Source of the DNA: an uncultured Pelagibacteraceae bacterium
GTDB taxonomy: Bacteria > Pseudomonadota > Alphaproteobacteria > Pelagibacterales > Pelagibacteraceae
Length of the DNA stretch: 64,000 bases
NCBI GenBank assembly: GCA_902565935.1
Contig: CACFGT010000005.1
Coordinates: 1 to 64,000, forward strand
Direction of reading: 5' to 3'
Shown in pieces: positions 37,121-47,699 of this stretch (the first letter of the stretch is position 1; every line of letters begins with the position of its first letter). The translations under genes were made by a program, and so were the position numbers. The notes beneath the pieces are model-generated. The model saw nothing but the letters and a program-made list of their open reading frames with translations, had not been told where the DNA came from and made no database searches.

Positions 37121-37757
37121 ACAATCTAAGAGTATTTATAAAGTCAGGCCTTAAAACATATTCAGATTTATTTAAGTGTTTAATTTTTTTTAAAGCCTCT
37201 AAGCCAAATATTACTTTTCCAATGGGTGTGTATTCTCCTTCATACAAAGGTTCATCCTGAAGAATTATAAAAAATTGGCTGTCTTCAGTATCATATTTTA
37301 AAGATCTAGCTAATCCAACACTTCCTTTGGTGTAGTTAAAATCTTTATCAACTTCAGATTTGATTGTACCTAAACCAGATTTTCCAGTTCCAATTTTTCC
37401 ATAATCAATGTTTCCTTTTTTTCCAAATTCTACATCACCAGCTTGTACAAGTTTATCTTTAATGACTCTATGAAATGCTACATCATCATAGGCATAAGAT
37501 TTAATTAATGTTTTAAATCTTTCTACTCCATTTGGAGATATTTCTGGATATAATTCTATAATTACATTTCCACATTCAACGTTTAGAATTGCTATGTTAT
37601 TTGGATTTTTAAAATTAATTTTATTTGGGTCATAATTTTTAACAAACAAACATTTATTTTTAAGCAAAACAAAAGAAGTAATTGAAAATAAACCTAAAAT
37701 TAGAACAAATAAAAATATTATTTTTTCAGATTTTGAAGGTTTTATCTTTTCAATCAT
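37113..37757 (-). CDS. Cyclophilin-type peptidyl-prolyl cis-trans isomerase
   Basis: GNVIIELYPEISPNGVERFKTLIKSYAYDDVAFHRVIKDKLVQAGDVEFG; VGLARSLKYDTEDSQFFIIL. Confidence 0.88.
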   Translation of the reverse strand: MIEKIKPSKSEKIIFLFVLILGLFSITSFVLLKNKCLFVKNYDPNKINFKNPNNIAILNVECGNVIIELYPEISPNGVERFKTLIKSYAYDDVAFHRVIKDKLVQAGDVEFGKKGNIDYGKIGTGKSGLGTIKSEVDKDFNYTKGSVGLARSLKYDTEDSQFFIILQDEPLYEGEYTPIGKVIFGLEALKKIKHLNKSEYVLRPDFINTLRLFN

Positions 37758-38476
37758 AAAATAAAATTTTCATCAATTTTTAGGAGTCCTTTTTTGATGA
37801 ATTCAATTTTTTTTTGAAGAATAGGATCAACCGTTTCAGGTAAATTTCCATACATTAAATGAGAAAATACCTCAGCCATATCCTCAGATGCGGTAGATTG
37901 TGAATATTCAGTGATAAAACCAGCTGTTTTAGAATATGTTTCTAAATCTATTTTTTTAGTACATGTCGAACATTCTGCATAATTGAACTCTTTAGGATTA
38001 AAACTAGACCAAATTTGTTGGTTAAATATGTCTTTGAAACTATCATTTATTATGTGGAACACTTCATGATGTAACACTCTTTCAAAATATCTATCATTAA
38101 ATTTAATATCTACAATTAAAGTTTTCATTACGTTATCAGGTATCCCAGCAGTATTGATACCTGAGATCGATAAGTCTTCACACATAACAATGTATTTTAA
38201 ATTTATTTTTTTTAAAAAATTTTGAGAATATCTATTAAGATTTTTTTCAATAATCTTATATTTTTTATCTAGGTCTTGTTTTGATGATTTGAAACAATTG
38301 ATATTATTATCAACACCTATTGTAAATGCTTGTTTAGCATTCAAGTATCTTAATTTGTTTTCAGTTTTAAGATTATAAATCTCCAGGTTTGGAATTTTTA
38401 TTAATTCGTAAATTGTATCTGCTTGAGCTGAAGAAATTAAAAATAAATACAACAAAATGAGCTTTAATAATTTCAT
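37754..38476 (-). CDS. Exported protein with HEXXH motif, putative zinc metallopeptidase
   Basis: Signal peptide; FERVLHHEVFHIINDSF; downstream Glu-rich TASEDMAEVFSHLMYG. Confidence 0.6.
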   Translation of the reverse strand: MKLLKLILLYLFLISSAQADTIYELIKIPNLEIYNLKTENKLRYLNAKQAFTIGVDNNINCFKSSKQDLDKKYKIIEKNLNRYSQNFLKKINLKYIVMCEDLSISGINTAGIPDNVMKTLIVDIKFNDRYFERVLHHEVFHIINDSFKDIFNQQIWSSFNPKEFNYAECSTCTKKIDLETYSKTAGFITEYSQSTASEDMAEVFSHLMYGNLPETVDPILQKKIEFIKKGLLKIDENFIL

Positions 38477-38530
38477 AATTAGTATTATTGAAGATATTCC
38501 AATTTGTTAGAATGTGATAGAGTTTTTGTG

Positions 38531-39490
38531 ATGAAAAAAAAAAGAAGCAAAGAACCCATTCAACCAGTAAGTGGTACCAAGGTTCCAAGATTTGCTGGCC
38601 CATCAACTTTTGCTAGACTACCAGAATTAAGAGATGTTGAATACTGTGATGTTGCAATTGTGGGAATACCATTTGATGCAGGCACGAGTTATAGACCTGG
38701 AGCAAGATTTGGTCCACAAAGTATTAGACAAGCTTCAAGACATTTAAGAACAAATTATCATCCAAATTATGATGTTGAACCTTTTAAAGTTCAACAAGTT
38801 GCTGATGCGGGTGATATTACTTGCAATCCATTTAATATAGATGAAGCAATTAAGCAAATTGAGGAGGGAGCCTTGGATCTTCTTAAAAAAACTGGTGGTA
38901 TAATTAGCTTAGGTGGAGATCATACAATTGCTTTTCCTTTATTAAAAGCAGTAAATAAAATTAATAATGGTCCTGTTGCTTTAGTACATTTTGATGCACA
39001 TCTTGATACTTGGGATACTTATTTCGGTGCACCTTACACTCACGGAACTCCTTTTAGAAGAGCAAGAGAAGAAAATTTATTTATGGACGATGCCTCAATG
39101 CATGTCGGTATTAGAGGGCCTCTGTATAGTAGAAATGATATTAAAAATGATGAAAGTTTTGGATTTAAAATAATTCATTGTGATGAGTTTCAAACTGAAG
39201 GCACAAATAAAATTGCTGAAAGGATAAAAAAAAGAGTAGGAGATAATCCATTATACTTATCAATTGATATTGATGTTTTAGATCCTGCTTTTGCACCTGG
39301 CACTGGTACACCTGAAATAGCTGGCATGACTACGAGAGAAATGGTTAATGTCATTAGAGGTTTATCAGGTATGAATTTAATCTCTGCAGATGTTGTTGAA
39401 GTATCACCTGCTTATGATCATGCCGAGGTAACATCACTCGCGGCTGCTACTATAGTTTATGAATTAACAAATCTATTTGCAAAAAAATAA
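38531..39490 (+). CDS. speB: Agmatinase / ureohydrolase family
   Basis: GGDHTIAFPLL, HFDAHLDTWD, SIDIDVLDPAFAPGTGTPE metal-binding motifs. Start placed at MKKKRSKEP (track 38504). Confidence 0.88.
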   Translation: MKKKRSKEPIQPVSGTKVPRFAGPSTFARLPELRDVEYCDVAIVGIPFDAGTSYRPGARFGPQSIRQASRHLRTNYHPNYDVEPFKVQQVADAGDITCNPFNIDEAIKQIEEGALDLLKKTGGIISLGGDHTIAFPLLKAVNKINNGPVALVHFDAHLDTWDTYFGAPYTHGTPFRRAREENLFMDDASMHVGIRGPLYSRNDIKNDESFGFKIIHCDEFQTEGTNKIAERIKKRVGDNPLYLSIDIDVLDPAFAPGTGTPEIAGMTTREMVNVIRGLSGMNLISADVVEVSPAYDHAEVTSLAAATIVYELTNLFAKK

Positions 39491-39510
39491 AGAAAGGTTA
39501 GTAATCTTAA

Positions 39511-40944
39511 ATGGAAAATAAAAAAAACTTTTATATCAATGGTAAATGGGTAACTCCAAAAAGCAAAGAAGAGATTAAAGTAATTGATCCAGCGACTGAA
39601 GAAAATTGTGCTGTTATAACATTGGGTAATAAAGATGATGTAAATGATGCTGTTAATGCTGCTAAAAATGCTTACAGTTCTTGGGCATTTTCATCAAAAG
39701 ATGAAAGGATAAAATTATTAGAAAAACTTTACGAGAATTATAAAAAAAGATGGGCTGATATTGCAAGTGCGATCACTACAGAAATGGGAGCACCAAAAGA
39801 TTTTGCAACGAAACTTCAAGCTGGCACAGGTGCTGCCCATTTAAAATCATTTATAAGATATTTAAAAAATTTCGAATTTGAAAAACCACTAGGAGAACAT
39901 GCGCCTAATCAAAGACTTATTTATGAACCTAAAGGTGTATGTGCACTAATCACCCCATGGAATTGGCCAATGAACCAGGTTTGTTTAAAAGTAATGCCTG
40001 CAATAGCATCTGGTTGTACTATGGTTTTAAAACCATCTGAATTAGCACCATTATCATCAATGATACTAGCTGAACTTATTGATGAGACTAAAGTACCAGC
40101 AGGTGTATTTAATTTAGTTAATGGTGACGGGGCAACAACAGGGGATGCATTAACAAGTCATCCTGATGTAAATATGATTTCATTTACTGGATCAACTAGA
40201 GCAGGAGCATTAATTTCTCAAAATGCTGCCAAAGATTTTAAAAGAGTCAGTTTAGAGTTAGGTGGTAAAGGTGCAAATATAATATTTAAAGATGCTGACC
40301 CAGATGCAATAGAAAGAGGTGCTTTAAGATGTTTTCGAAATTCAGGTCAGTCATGTAATGCACCTACAAGAATGTTAGTTGAAAAATCAATGTATAAAGA
40401 TGCAGTTGAAAGATTAAAGAAGTACACAGAAAATTTTGAGGTTGGTGATCCAAAAAAAGAGGGAGAGCATATAGGCCCAGTTATTTCTGAAACTCAATAT
40501 AACAAGATACAAACTTTAATTAAGAAGGGTATTGATGAGGGAGCTAAATTAGTAGCTGGAGGACCAGGCAAGCCAGATGGATTAGAAAAAGGTTATTTTG
40601 TAAAGCCGACTGTATTTGCTGATGTTAATAACAAAATGGAAATAGCAAGAACAGAAATATTTGGTCCAGTTTTATCCGTAATGCCTTTTGAAACGGAGGA
40701 AGAAGCTATTGAAATTGCAAACGATACTCCCTATGGATTAACTAACTATATTCAAACCAAAGATAAAGAAAAAGTAAAGAGAGTTGCTAGAAAACTTAGA
40801 TCGGGAATGGTTGATGTTAATGGTGCTGGTATTGCTGTTGATGCACCTTTTGGTGGATTTAAACATTCGGGGATTGGTAGAGAAGCTGGCGAACATGGTC
40901 TAGAAGAGTTTCTAGAGGTTAAATCTGTAGGTGGATGGAGTTAA
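39511..40944 (+). CDS. NAD(P)-dependent aldehyde dehydrogenase
   Basis: TPWNWPMNQVCLKVMPAIASG; FTGSTRAG; LELGGKGANIIF; NSGQSCNAPTR. Confidence 0.92.
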   Translation: MENKKNFYINGKWVTPKSKEEIKVIDPATEENCAVITLGNKDDVNDAVNAAKNAYSSWAFSSKDERIKLLEKLYENYKKRWADIASAITTEMGAPKDFATKLQAGTGAAHLKSFIRYLKNFEFEKPLGEHAPNQRLIYEPKGVCALITPWNWPMNQVCLKVMPAIASGCTMVLKPSELAPLSSMILAELIDETKVPAGVFNLVNGDGATTGDALTSHPDVNMISFTGSTRAGALISQNAAKDFKRVSLELGGKGANIIFKDADPDAIERGALRCFRNSGQSCNAPTRMLVEKSMYKDAVERLKKYTENFEVGDPKKEGEHIGPVISETQYNKIQTLIKKGIDEGAKLVAGGPGKPDGLEKGYFVKPTVFADVNNKMEIARTEIFGPVLSVMPFETEEEAIEIANDTPYGLTNYIQTKDKEKVKRVARKLRSGMVDVNGAGIAVDAPFGGFKHSGIGREAGEHGLEEFLEVKSVGGWS

Positions 40945-42131
40945 TTAAGAGTAGATTTTTTCTTAATTCCTTCAAGAAATTTTAAACATTTTTTAAGTTC
41001 ATTAAGTTCAATGAACTCATCAACTTTGTGAGCTTGTTCAATAGAGCCTGGGCCACAAACAACTGTACTGATCCCAATTTCTTGAAACAATCCAGCTTCA
41101 GTTCCAAAAGATACTACTTCTCTAGAATTATCACCGGTCAAACTTGAGACTAATTCACATGCTTCTGAATTATCTACACGATCGAAACCTGTAACTTCAC
41201 CTATTATCTTCTTTATTATTTTTGAACTAGGAAAAACTTTTCTCATCTCTGGTAATAAAACTTCATTTGCATATTCATCTATTTTTTGATTTAGAAAGAC
41301 ACCATCTTCTTTGACAACCGGTCTTGTCTCCCATTCAACCCGACATTTGTCAGCTATTACATTGTGAGCTATACCTCCAAATATTCCTCCAACTTGTAAT
41401 GTTGAAAAAGGAGGATCAAATATTGAGTCCTTTGGAGCTCTTTTCTTTAATTCTTCCCTAAGCTCGATTAACTTATTTGCATATTTTGATGCAAATTCAA
41501 CGGCACTTACACCTTTGTGAGGCATCGAGCTATGTCCAGCTAATCCCTCAAAGTAAGTTGTATATTCATAACAACCTTTATGTGCATCTATGATTTTCAT
41601 TTTTGTAGGTTCACCCACAATACAAATTCCATCTTGAATATTTCTTTTTTTAAGTTCTTTAATTAATATTGGAGCACCCAAGCATGCTGTTTCTTCATCA
41701 AATGTAAAAGAAAAATGAATATCTCTATTTAAATCAACTTTAGAAAAAACTGGAGCAAACGCTAAAGTACATGCAATAAATCCCTTCATATCACAGGAAC
41801 CTCTTCCATAAAGTTTATCTTCTTTTATTATTGCTTTGAAAGGGTCTGTACTCCAACTCTTTGAAACAGGGACTGTATCAGTATGACCAGATAAAATTAT
41901 TGGTTTAACCCCATTTGATTTTTTTGCTTTTATTGTTGCAAAAAGATTTACTCTTTTTTTTTCATCATCATATGTTTTAAATGAAGTTGCACCTAAATCA
42001 TTTAGATATTTCTCACAATAATTAATTAAATCATTGTTATCCTCTCCAGAAATAGTTTTAAATCCAATTAAATCAGATAAAATCTTAATAGAATTTTCAT
42101 ATAATTTATCTAAATTTACTTCTGTACTCAT
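40941..42131 (-). CDS. M20 family deacetylase, acetylornithine deacetylase (ArgE)-like
   Basis: LSGHTDTVPV; YGRGSCDMKGFIA; FTFDEETACLGA; HKGCYEYTTYFEGLAGHSSMP. Confidence 0.85.
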   Translation of the reverse strand: MSTEVNLDKLYENSIKILSDLIGFKTISGEDNNDLINYCEKYLNDLGATSFKTYDDEKKRVNLFATIKAKKSNGVKPIILSGHTDTVPVSKSWSTDPFKAIIKEDKLYGRGSCDMKGFIACTLAFAPVFSKVDLNRDIHFSFTFDEETACLGAPILIKELKKRNIQDGICIVGEPTKMKIIDAHKGCYEYTTYFEGLAGHSSMPHKGVSAVEFASKYANKLIELREELKKRAPKDSIFDPPFSTLQVGGIFGGIAHNVIADKCRVEWETRPVVKEDGVFLNQKIDEYANEVLLPEMRKVFPSSKIIKKIIGEVTGFDRVDNSEACELVSSLTGDNSREVVSFGTEAGLFQEIGISTVVCGPGSIEQAHKVDEFIELNELKKCLKFLEGIKKKSTLN

Positions 42132-42160
42132 TAGTAATAATTAATATAAATATCTCATTT

Positions 42161-42502
42161 ATGAAAGAACAAATTACTTACGACATATTTGAGAAAATAG
42201 ATATTAGACTTGGGACAGTACTTTCAGTCAAAAAAAATGAAAAAGCTAAAAAACCATCTTTAGTTGTTGAAGTCGATTTTGGAAAAGAAATAGGTGTTAA
42301 AACATCTTCAGCCCAAATCACTCATTTTTACAATGAGGAAAATTTAGTTGGCAAACAAGTGATTGGTGTTTGTAATTTTCCAGAAAAAAATATTGCAGGT
42401 GTAAAATCCCAATTTTTACTTTTAGGATCGATAGACTCTGAAGGAAAGGTAACATTAGTACATCCCTCACAAAAAGCAGAGAATGGTTTACCTATAGCAT
42501 AA
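42161..42502 (+). CDS. csaA: CsaA-like tRNA-binding domain protein
   Basis: FEKIDIRLGTVLSVKKNEKAKKPSLVVEVDFG...KTSSAQIT. Confidence 0.9.
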   Translation: MKEQITYDIFEKIDIRLGTVLSVKKNEKAKKPSLVVEVDFGKEIGVKTSSAQITHFYNEENLVGKQVIGVCNFPEKNIAGVKSQFLLLGSIDSEGKVTLVHPSQKAENGLPIA

Positions 42503-42504
42503 GT

Positions 42505-43095
42505 ATGCATCCTGAATTTTTATCTATGGCACTATTTTGGATTGTAGCTGCTTATACACCAGGACCAAATAACGTGGTCGCATCTTACTCTGGTTTTAAT
42601 TTTGGAATAAGAAAAACAATCCCACACATTTTTGGAGTTACATTTGGATTTACTTCAGTGGTATTTGCTTTGACAATTGGTTTAGTAAATGTTTTTAAAT
42701 TATTTCCGATTATTCAAACTATTTTGAAATATCTGGGAAGTTTATTTTTAATATACCTAGCTTATAAAATTAGTTTCTCAAAATCTTCTAACGAGAGTAA
42801 AAACGAAAATCCAATTTCTTTTTTAGATACTTTCATCTTTCAATTTTTGAATCCAAAAGGCGTTTTGATTGGAATTATTATTGTCTCAACATATGTTGAA
42901 TATGGAGAAAATTATCTAAATTATGCGACTCAAGTTGTTTTATTTGCTTTTATAGTGTCTTTATCAAGCATTACCTTTTGGACATTTGTTGGTAAATATC
43001 TTAGAAAATTTGCGACAAATGAGAAATTTATTAAATACTTTAATTATGTTATGTCAGTGCTTCTTCTTTTGAGCATAATTACATTTTATATATAA
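42505..43095 (+). CDS. LysE/RhtB family transporter
   Basis: AAYTPGPNNVVASYSGFNFGIRKTIPHIFGVTFG; FQFLNPKGVLIGIIIV. Confidence 0.87.
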   Translation: MHPEFLSMALFWIVAAYTPGPNNVVASYSGFNFGIRKTIPHIFGVTFGFTSVVFALTIGLVNVFKLFPIIQTILKYLGSLFLIYLAYKISFSKSSNESKNENPISFLDTFIFQFLNPKGVLIGIIIVSTYVEYGENYLNYATQVVLFAFIVSLSSITFWTFVGKYLRKFATNEKFIKYFNYVMSVLLLLSIITFYI

Positions 43096-43098
43096 AAT

Positions 43099-45768
43099 AT
43101 GAAACCAGGAAATAAAAATTCTTACAAATCATTATCTGAACTAGAGGTTAACGGTAAAAATTATAAATATTATTCATTAAAAAAAGCTGAATTAAATGGT
43201 TTAGAAGGTATTTCAAAATTACCAAAGTCATTAAAAGTTTTATTGGAAAATTTACTTAGGTATGAGGATGATATATTAGTTAATAAAAAACAAATAGAAG
43301 CAGTAAAAAACTGGGTTGATACAAAAAAATCAAAAACCGAAATAGCTTACAGACCAGCCAGAGTTTTACTCCAAGATTATACAGGGATACCAGCAGTGGC
43401 TGATTTAGCTGCTATGAGAGAAGCTGTAAAAGAAAAAAATAAAGATCCAAATAAGATTAACCCACTATCTGCAGTTGATTTAGTTATTGATCACTCTGTT
43501 CAAGTTGATCAATCAGCCAAAAAAGATTCATTTGAAAAGAATGTAGATATCGAATTTAAAAGAAATGGTGAAAGATATTCCTTTTTAAAATGGGGTCAAA
43601 GCGCTTTCAACAATTTTAGAATTGTTCCTCCAGGAACTGGTATCTGTCACCAGGTTAATTTAGAGTATTTATCAAAAGTAGTTTGGTCAGAAGAATACAA
43701 AGGAGAAAAATATTTATTCCCTGATACTCTTGTTGGAACAGACAGTCATACAACTATGGTCAATGGCTTATCAGTTTTAGGCTGGGGTGTTGGTGGAATT
43801 GAAGCTGAGGCGGGCATGTTGGGACAACCTATTTCAATGTTAATCCCTGAAGTCATTGGATTTGAGGTAACAAAAAAAATGCCAGAGGGCACAACTGCTA
43901 CAGACTTAGTTTTAACAGTTGTTAAAATGCTTAGAGACAAAGGAGTAGTTGGGAAATTTGTCGAGTTCTACGGTGAGGGATTAAAAAATTTAACTTTAGC
44001 AGATAGAGCAACAATTGCTAACATGGCACCTGAGTATGGAGCTACATGTGGATTCTTTCCAATAGATGAAGAAACTTTAAAATATTTAGAATTTTCTGGA
44101 AGAGATAAAGAAACAGTCACGATTGTTGAAAAGTATGCAAAGGAACAAGGTTTGTGGGCAAGTGATGAAATTGAATTTACTGACAAAATCTCTTTAGATA
44201 TGTCCACCGTAGTTCCAACAATTTCAGGCCCTAAAAGACCACAAGATAAAGTTCTTTTAACTTATGCATCAAGCAATTTTAAAAAAGTTTTTAAAGAAGC
44301 TACAGATAAAAATGATTATAAAATTTCTAAGGTAAAAGATACAGATTATGAAATTAAAGATGGTTCAATACTAATTGCAGCAATTACATCATGTACGAAC
44401 ACTTCTAATCCAAATGTTCTTATTGGAGCTGGACTATTAGCTAAAAAAGCTGTTGAGTTAGGATTAAACGTTAAACCATGGGTTAAAACATCTCTAGCTC
44501 CTGGGTCTCAAGTAGTAACTGATTACTTAGAGAAAGCTGGTCTTAATACTTACTTAGATCAACTGGGATTTAATTTGGTTGGATATGGTTGTACAACTTG
44601 TATTGGTAATTCAGGTCCATTAGCAGAAAATATAGTAGATGCTATTCAAAAAGAAAATTTATATGCAGTCTCTGTTTTGTCTGGAAACAGAAACTTTGAA
44701 GGAAGAATTTCTCCTCATATTAAAGCAAATTATCTAGCATCTCCTCCACTTGTTGTAGCTTACGCACTTGCAGGTCATATGGAATTCGACTTATTCAAAG
44801 ACTCATTTGGAAAAGATAAAAATGGTAAAGATGTATTTTTAAAAGATATCTGGCCTTCAAATAAAGAAATAGAGGATACTTTGAAGGACTCTCTTAATGC
44901 AGATATGTTTGTTAAAAGATATTCAAATGTTTCAGAGGGACCAAAACAATGGCAAGAAATCAAAACAGAAAAAAGCAGTATTTATAACTGGGACGAAGGC
45001 TCAACATATGTAAAAAAACCTCCATTTTTTGATAATTTACCTGACAAGCCAGAAGGATTTAAATCAATTAAAGATGCAAGACCACTTTTAATATTAGGAG
45101 ATATGGTTACTACAGATCACATATCTCCAGCTGGAAATATTCAAAAAAATAGTCCAACCGGGGATTATTTTATGAAAAATCAAATTCAGCAGAAAGATTT
45201 TAATTCTTATGGATCTAGGAGAGGAAATCATGAGGTAATGATGAGAGGAACATTCGCTAATATTAGAATTAGAAATGAAATGGCTCCTGGTACTGAGGGA
45301 GGATATACTAAATTATATCCTGAAGGAAAAGTGATGACAGTTTATGATGCTGTTGTTGAATATAAAAAAAGAGGAACAGATTTGATTGTGGTTGGTGGTA
45401 AAGAATATGGAACTGGCTCCTCAAGAGATTGGGCAGCAAAGGGCACAAAATTATTAGGTATAAAAGTTGTTTTGGCAGAAAGCTTTGAGAGAATACACAG
45501 ATCTAATTTGATAGGAATGGGAATTTTGCCTTTACAATTTTTAGGAGATATGAATAGGAAAAATTTAGATTTAAGTGGCTCTGAATTATTAAGTGTTATT
45601 GATATAGAAAAAGGAATAAATCCCTCAGACAAAGTTAAGTTGGAAATTAAATACTCATCAGGCGATATAAAAATAATAGAAACTTTATGCAGAATAGATA
45701 CAAAAAATGAATTAGAGTATTATAAAAACGGGGGCATATTACAATATGTACTTAGAAATATGATCTAA
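43099..45768 (+). CDS. acnA: Aconitate hydratase A
   Basis: VGTDSHTTMVNGLSVLGWGVGGIEAEAGMLG; AAITSCTNTSNPNVLIGAGLLAKKA; CTTCIGNSGPL; GKEYGTGSSRDWAAKG. Confidence 0.96.
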   Translation: MKPGNKNSYKSLSELEVNGKNYKYYSLKKAELNGLEGISKLPKSLKVLLENLLRYEDDILVNKKQIEAVKNWVDTKKSKTEIAYRPARVLLQDYTGIPAVADLAAMREAVKEKNKDPNKINPLSAVDLVIDHSVQVDQSAKKDSFEKNVDIEFKRNGERYSFLKWGQSAFNNFRIVPPGTGICHQVNLEYLSKVVWSEEYKGEKYLFPDTLVGTDSHTTMVNGLSVLGWGVGGIEAEAGMLGQPISMLIPEVIGFEVTKKMPEGTTATDLVLTVVKMLRDKGVVGKFVEFYGEGLKNLTLADRATIANMAPEYGATCGFFPIDEETLKYLEFSGRDKETVTIVEKYAKEQGLWASDEIEFTDKISLDMSTVVPTISGPKRPQDKVLLTYASSNFKKVFKEATDKNDYKISKVKDTDYEIKDGSILIAAITSCTNTSNPNVLIGAGLLAKKAVELGLNVKPWVKTSLAPGSQVVTDYLEKAGLNTYLDQLGFNLVGYGCTTCIGNSGPLAENIVDAIQKENLYAVSVLSGNRNFEGRISPHIKANYLASPPLVVAYALAGHMEFDLFKDSFGKDKNGKDVFLKDIWPSNKEIEDTLKDSLNADMFVKRYSNVSEGPKQWQEIKTEKSSIYNWDEGSTYVKKPPFFDNLPDKPEGFKSIKDARPLLILGDMVTTDHISPAGNIQKNSPTGDYFMKNQIQQKDFNSYGSRRGNHEVMMRGTFANIRIRNEMAPGTEGGYTKLYPEGKVMTVYDAVVEYKKRGTDLIVVGGKEYGTGSSRDWAAKGTKLLGIKVVLAESFERIHRSNLIGMGILPLQFLGDMNRKNLDLSGSELLSVIDIEKGINPSDKVKLEIKYSSGDIKIIETLCRIDTKNELEYYKNGGILQYVLRNMI

Positions 45769-45769
45769 A

Positions 45770-46414
45770 ATGGATGAAGATTTAACGATAATAAATTCAA
45801 ATACTAGAAAAGAAAAAATTAAAAATTTTTTAGTTACAAATAAAAAAATAATATCGTATTTTTTAACCTTTATATTAATTTTGATATTTATCTTTTTTGG
45901 ATATCAAAGTTATAGCAAGTCAAAAATAAAAAAAATATCTGATGAATACAATTCTGCTATTATCGAATATTCTCAAAGTAATAAAGATAAAACAAAGAAC
46001 ATATTAGTTAATATTGTAAATAAAAAAAATCCAACTTATTCTCCACTCTCATTATATTTTATTATAGATAATAAATTAATTGAAAACAAAAAGGATATTA
46101 ATGACTTATTTGATATTCTAATTGATAAAACGTCACTTGATGATGAAATAAGATATTTAATTATTTATAAAAAAAGCCTTTTTAATGCTGATAGTAGTTC
46201 TGAAAATGAATTGTTAAAAATGTTAGATCCAATAATAAAATCAAATAGTATTTGGAAATCTCATGCTTTATACTTAATGGCTGAGTTTTTTTATAATAAG
46301 AAACAGAATCAAAAAGCAAAAGAATTTTTTGAAAAAATAATAGTTCTTGAAAATTCAAATATAGACATATTAAGAGAAACTCAAGTAAGACTTAATAGAG
46401 ATTTAAGTGATTAA
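45770..46414 (+). CDS. Membrane-anchored tetratricopeptide-like protein (YfgM-like)
   Basis: One N-terminal TM helix and periplasmic helical region, directly upstream of a BamB-like gene. Confidence 0.6.
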   Translation: MDEDLTIINSNTRKEKIKNFLVTNKKIISYFLTFILILIFIFFGYQSYSKSKIKKISDEYNSAIIEYSQSNKDKTKNILVNIVNKKNPTYSPLSLYFIIDNKLIENKKDINDLFDILIDKTSLDDEIRYLIIYKKSLFNADSSSENELLKMLDPIIKSNSIWKSHALYLMAEFFYNKKQNQKAKEFFEKIIVLENSNIDILRETQVRLNRDLSD

Positions 46415-47699
46415 GTATATTTTTTTAATTTTATTAGTATTTATTAATAATTGTTCATTCAATTCAAATTCAAAATTTTGGACAAAAGAAAAAAAAGTGG
46501 AACAGTTGTCTAAAAATGTTAAAAAAATATTTGAGGATGAAAAAGTAATTAGTAAAGAATTTAATGAGAATATAACTGTAAAGATACCCAAAAATATTTC
46601 AAATAATTTTAATCAATTATCTAATAATCTAGAAATTAAAAATTTAAATTTTAATATAAAAAAAACATCAAAATTTAAATTTTCAAAAATTGAAAATTTC
46701 AATTATTTTGAACCAGAGTTAGTTTTTGATGGAAACAATTTTATTTATTTTGATGATAAGGGAAATATACTCAAATTTGGTAGAGATTTTCAAATTATTT
46801 GGAAAAAGAATTTTTATTCTAAACAAGAAAAAAAGAACAAACCAATTTTATCTTTTGCTGTTGCAAATAATACTTTGATTATTTTTGACAATCTCTCAAA
46901 ACTTTATGCAGTAGATTTAGTTACTGGTAATTTGATTTGGTCAAAAAAAAATAAAAATCCTTTTAATTCTCAAATAAAAGTTTTTGATAATAAAATTTAT
47001 GCAATTGATATGAGCAATATTTTAAGATGTTATTCATTGTTAGATGGATCTGAAATATGGCAATTTAAAAGTGAGGATACTTTTTTAAAATCAACAAAAA
47101 GAAACTCTTTAATAATTAGAAATGAAAAAGTCTTCTTTAATAACTCAATGGGAGATATAACTGCAGTTGATGCAAAAAATGGTTCATTATTATGGCAAAT
47201 TCCAACTCAAAGTAGTCTTATTTACGAAAATGCATTTAGTTTAGTAATGTCTGATTTGGTCTCAGATAATAAAAATATTATATTTTCAAACAATCGAAAT
47301 GAGTTTTATTCTTTAAATTTGGTTAACGGTTTTTTGAATTGGAAACAAAAGATAAACTCGAGTGTTAGACCAATTTTTTATGATCAATTTATATTTACAA
47401 TCTCTGATGAAGGATATTTTTTTGTAATAGATGGTAGAAGTGGAAATGTGATAAGAATTACAGATATATTTAATATTTTTGGAAAAAATAAAAGAGAAAA
47501 TATTAAACCAATTGGTTTTGTTGCAACATTAAATAAGTTAATATTATCCACAAGTAATGGTCGAGTTATCGTGATAGATATTAAAAGTGGCAAAGTAGAC
47601 TCAATTTTCAAAATAGATAATGAAAAGATTTCTAGACCTTTTATCTTTGATAATAAGATTATCTTAGTTAAAAATGACTCAATTATTAGATTAAATTAA
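46407..47699 (+). CDS. bamB: PQQ-repeat outer membrane assembly lipoprotein BamB-like
   Basis: Lipobox-like FINNCSF; repeated propeller blades (LYAVDLVTGNLIWSKK, ITAVDAKNGSLLWQIP, FYSLNLVNGFLNWKQK). Confidence 0.72.
   Translation: MIKYIFLILLVFINNCSFNSNSKFWTKEKKVEQLSKNVKKIFEDEKVISKEFNENITVKIPKNISNNFNQLSNNLEIKNLNFNIKKTSKFKFSKIENFNYFEPELVFDGNNFIYFDDKGNILKFGRDFQIIWKKNFYSKQEKKNKPILSFAVANNTLIIFDNLSKLYAVDLVTGNLIWSKKNKNPFNSQIKVFDNKIYAIDMSNILRCYSLLDGSEIWQFKSEDTFLKSTKRNSLIIRNEKVFFNNSMGDITAVDAKNGSLLWQIPTQSSLIYENAFSLVMSDLVSDNKNIIFSNNRNEFYSLNLVNGFLNWKQKINSSVRPIFYDQFIFTISDEGYFFVIDGRSGNVIRITDIFNIFGKNKRENIKPIGFVATLNKLILSTSNGRVIVIDIKSGKVDSIFKIDNEKISRPFIFDNKIILVKNDSIIRLN

Noticed and set aside
45342-45632. 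Minus-strand ORFs opposite acnA (43746-43940, 43968-44207, 44775-44963, 45342-45632)
   Set aside because: Antisense to well-conserved aconitase coding sequence.
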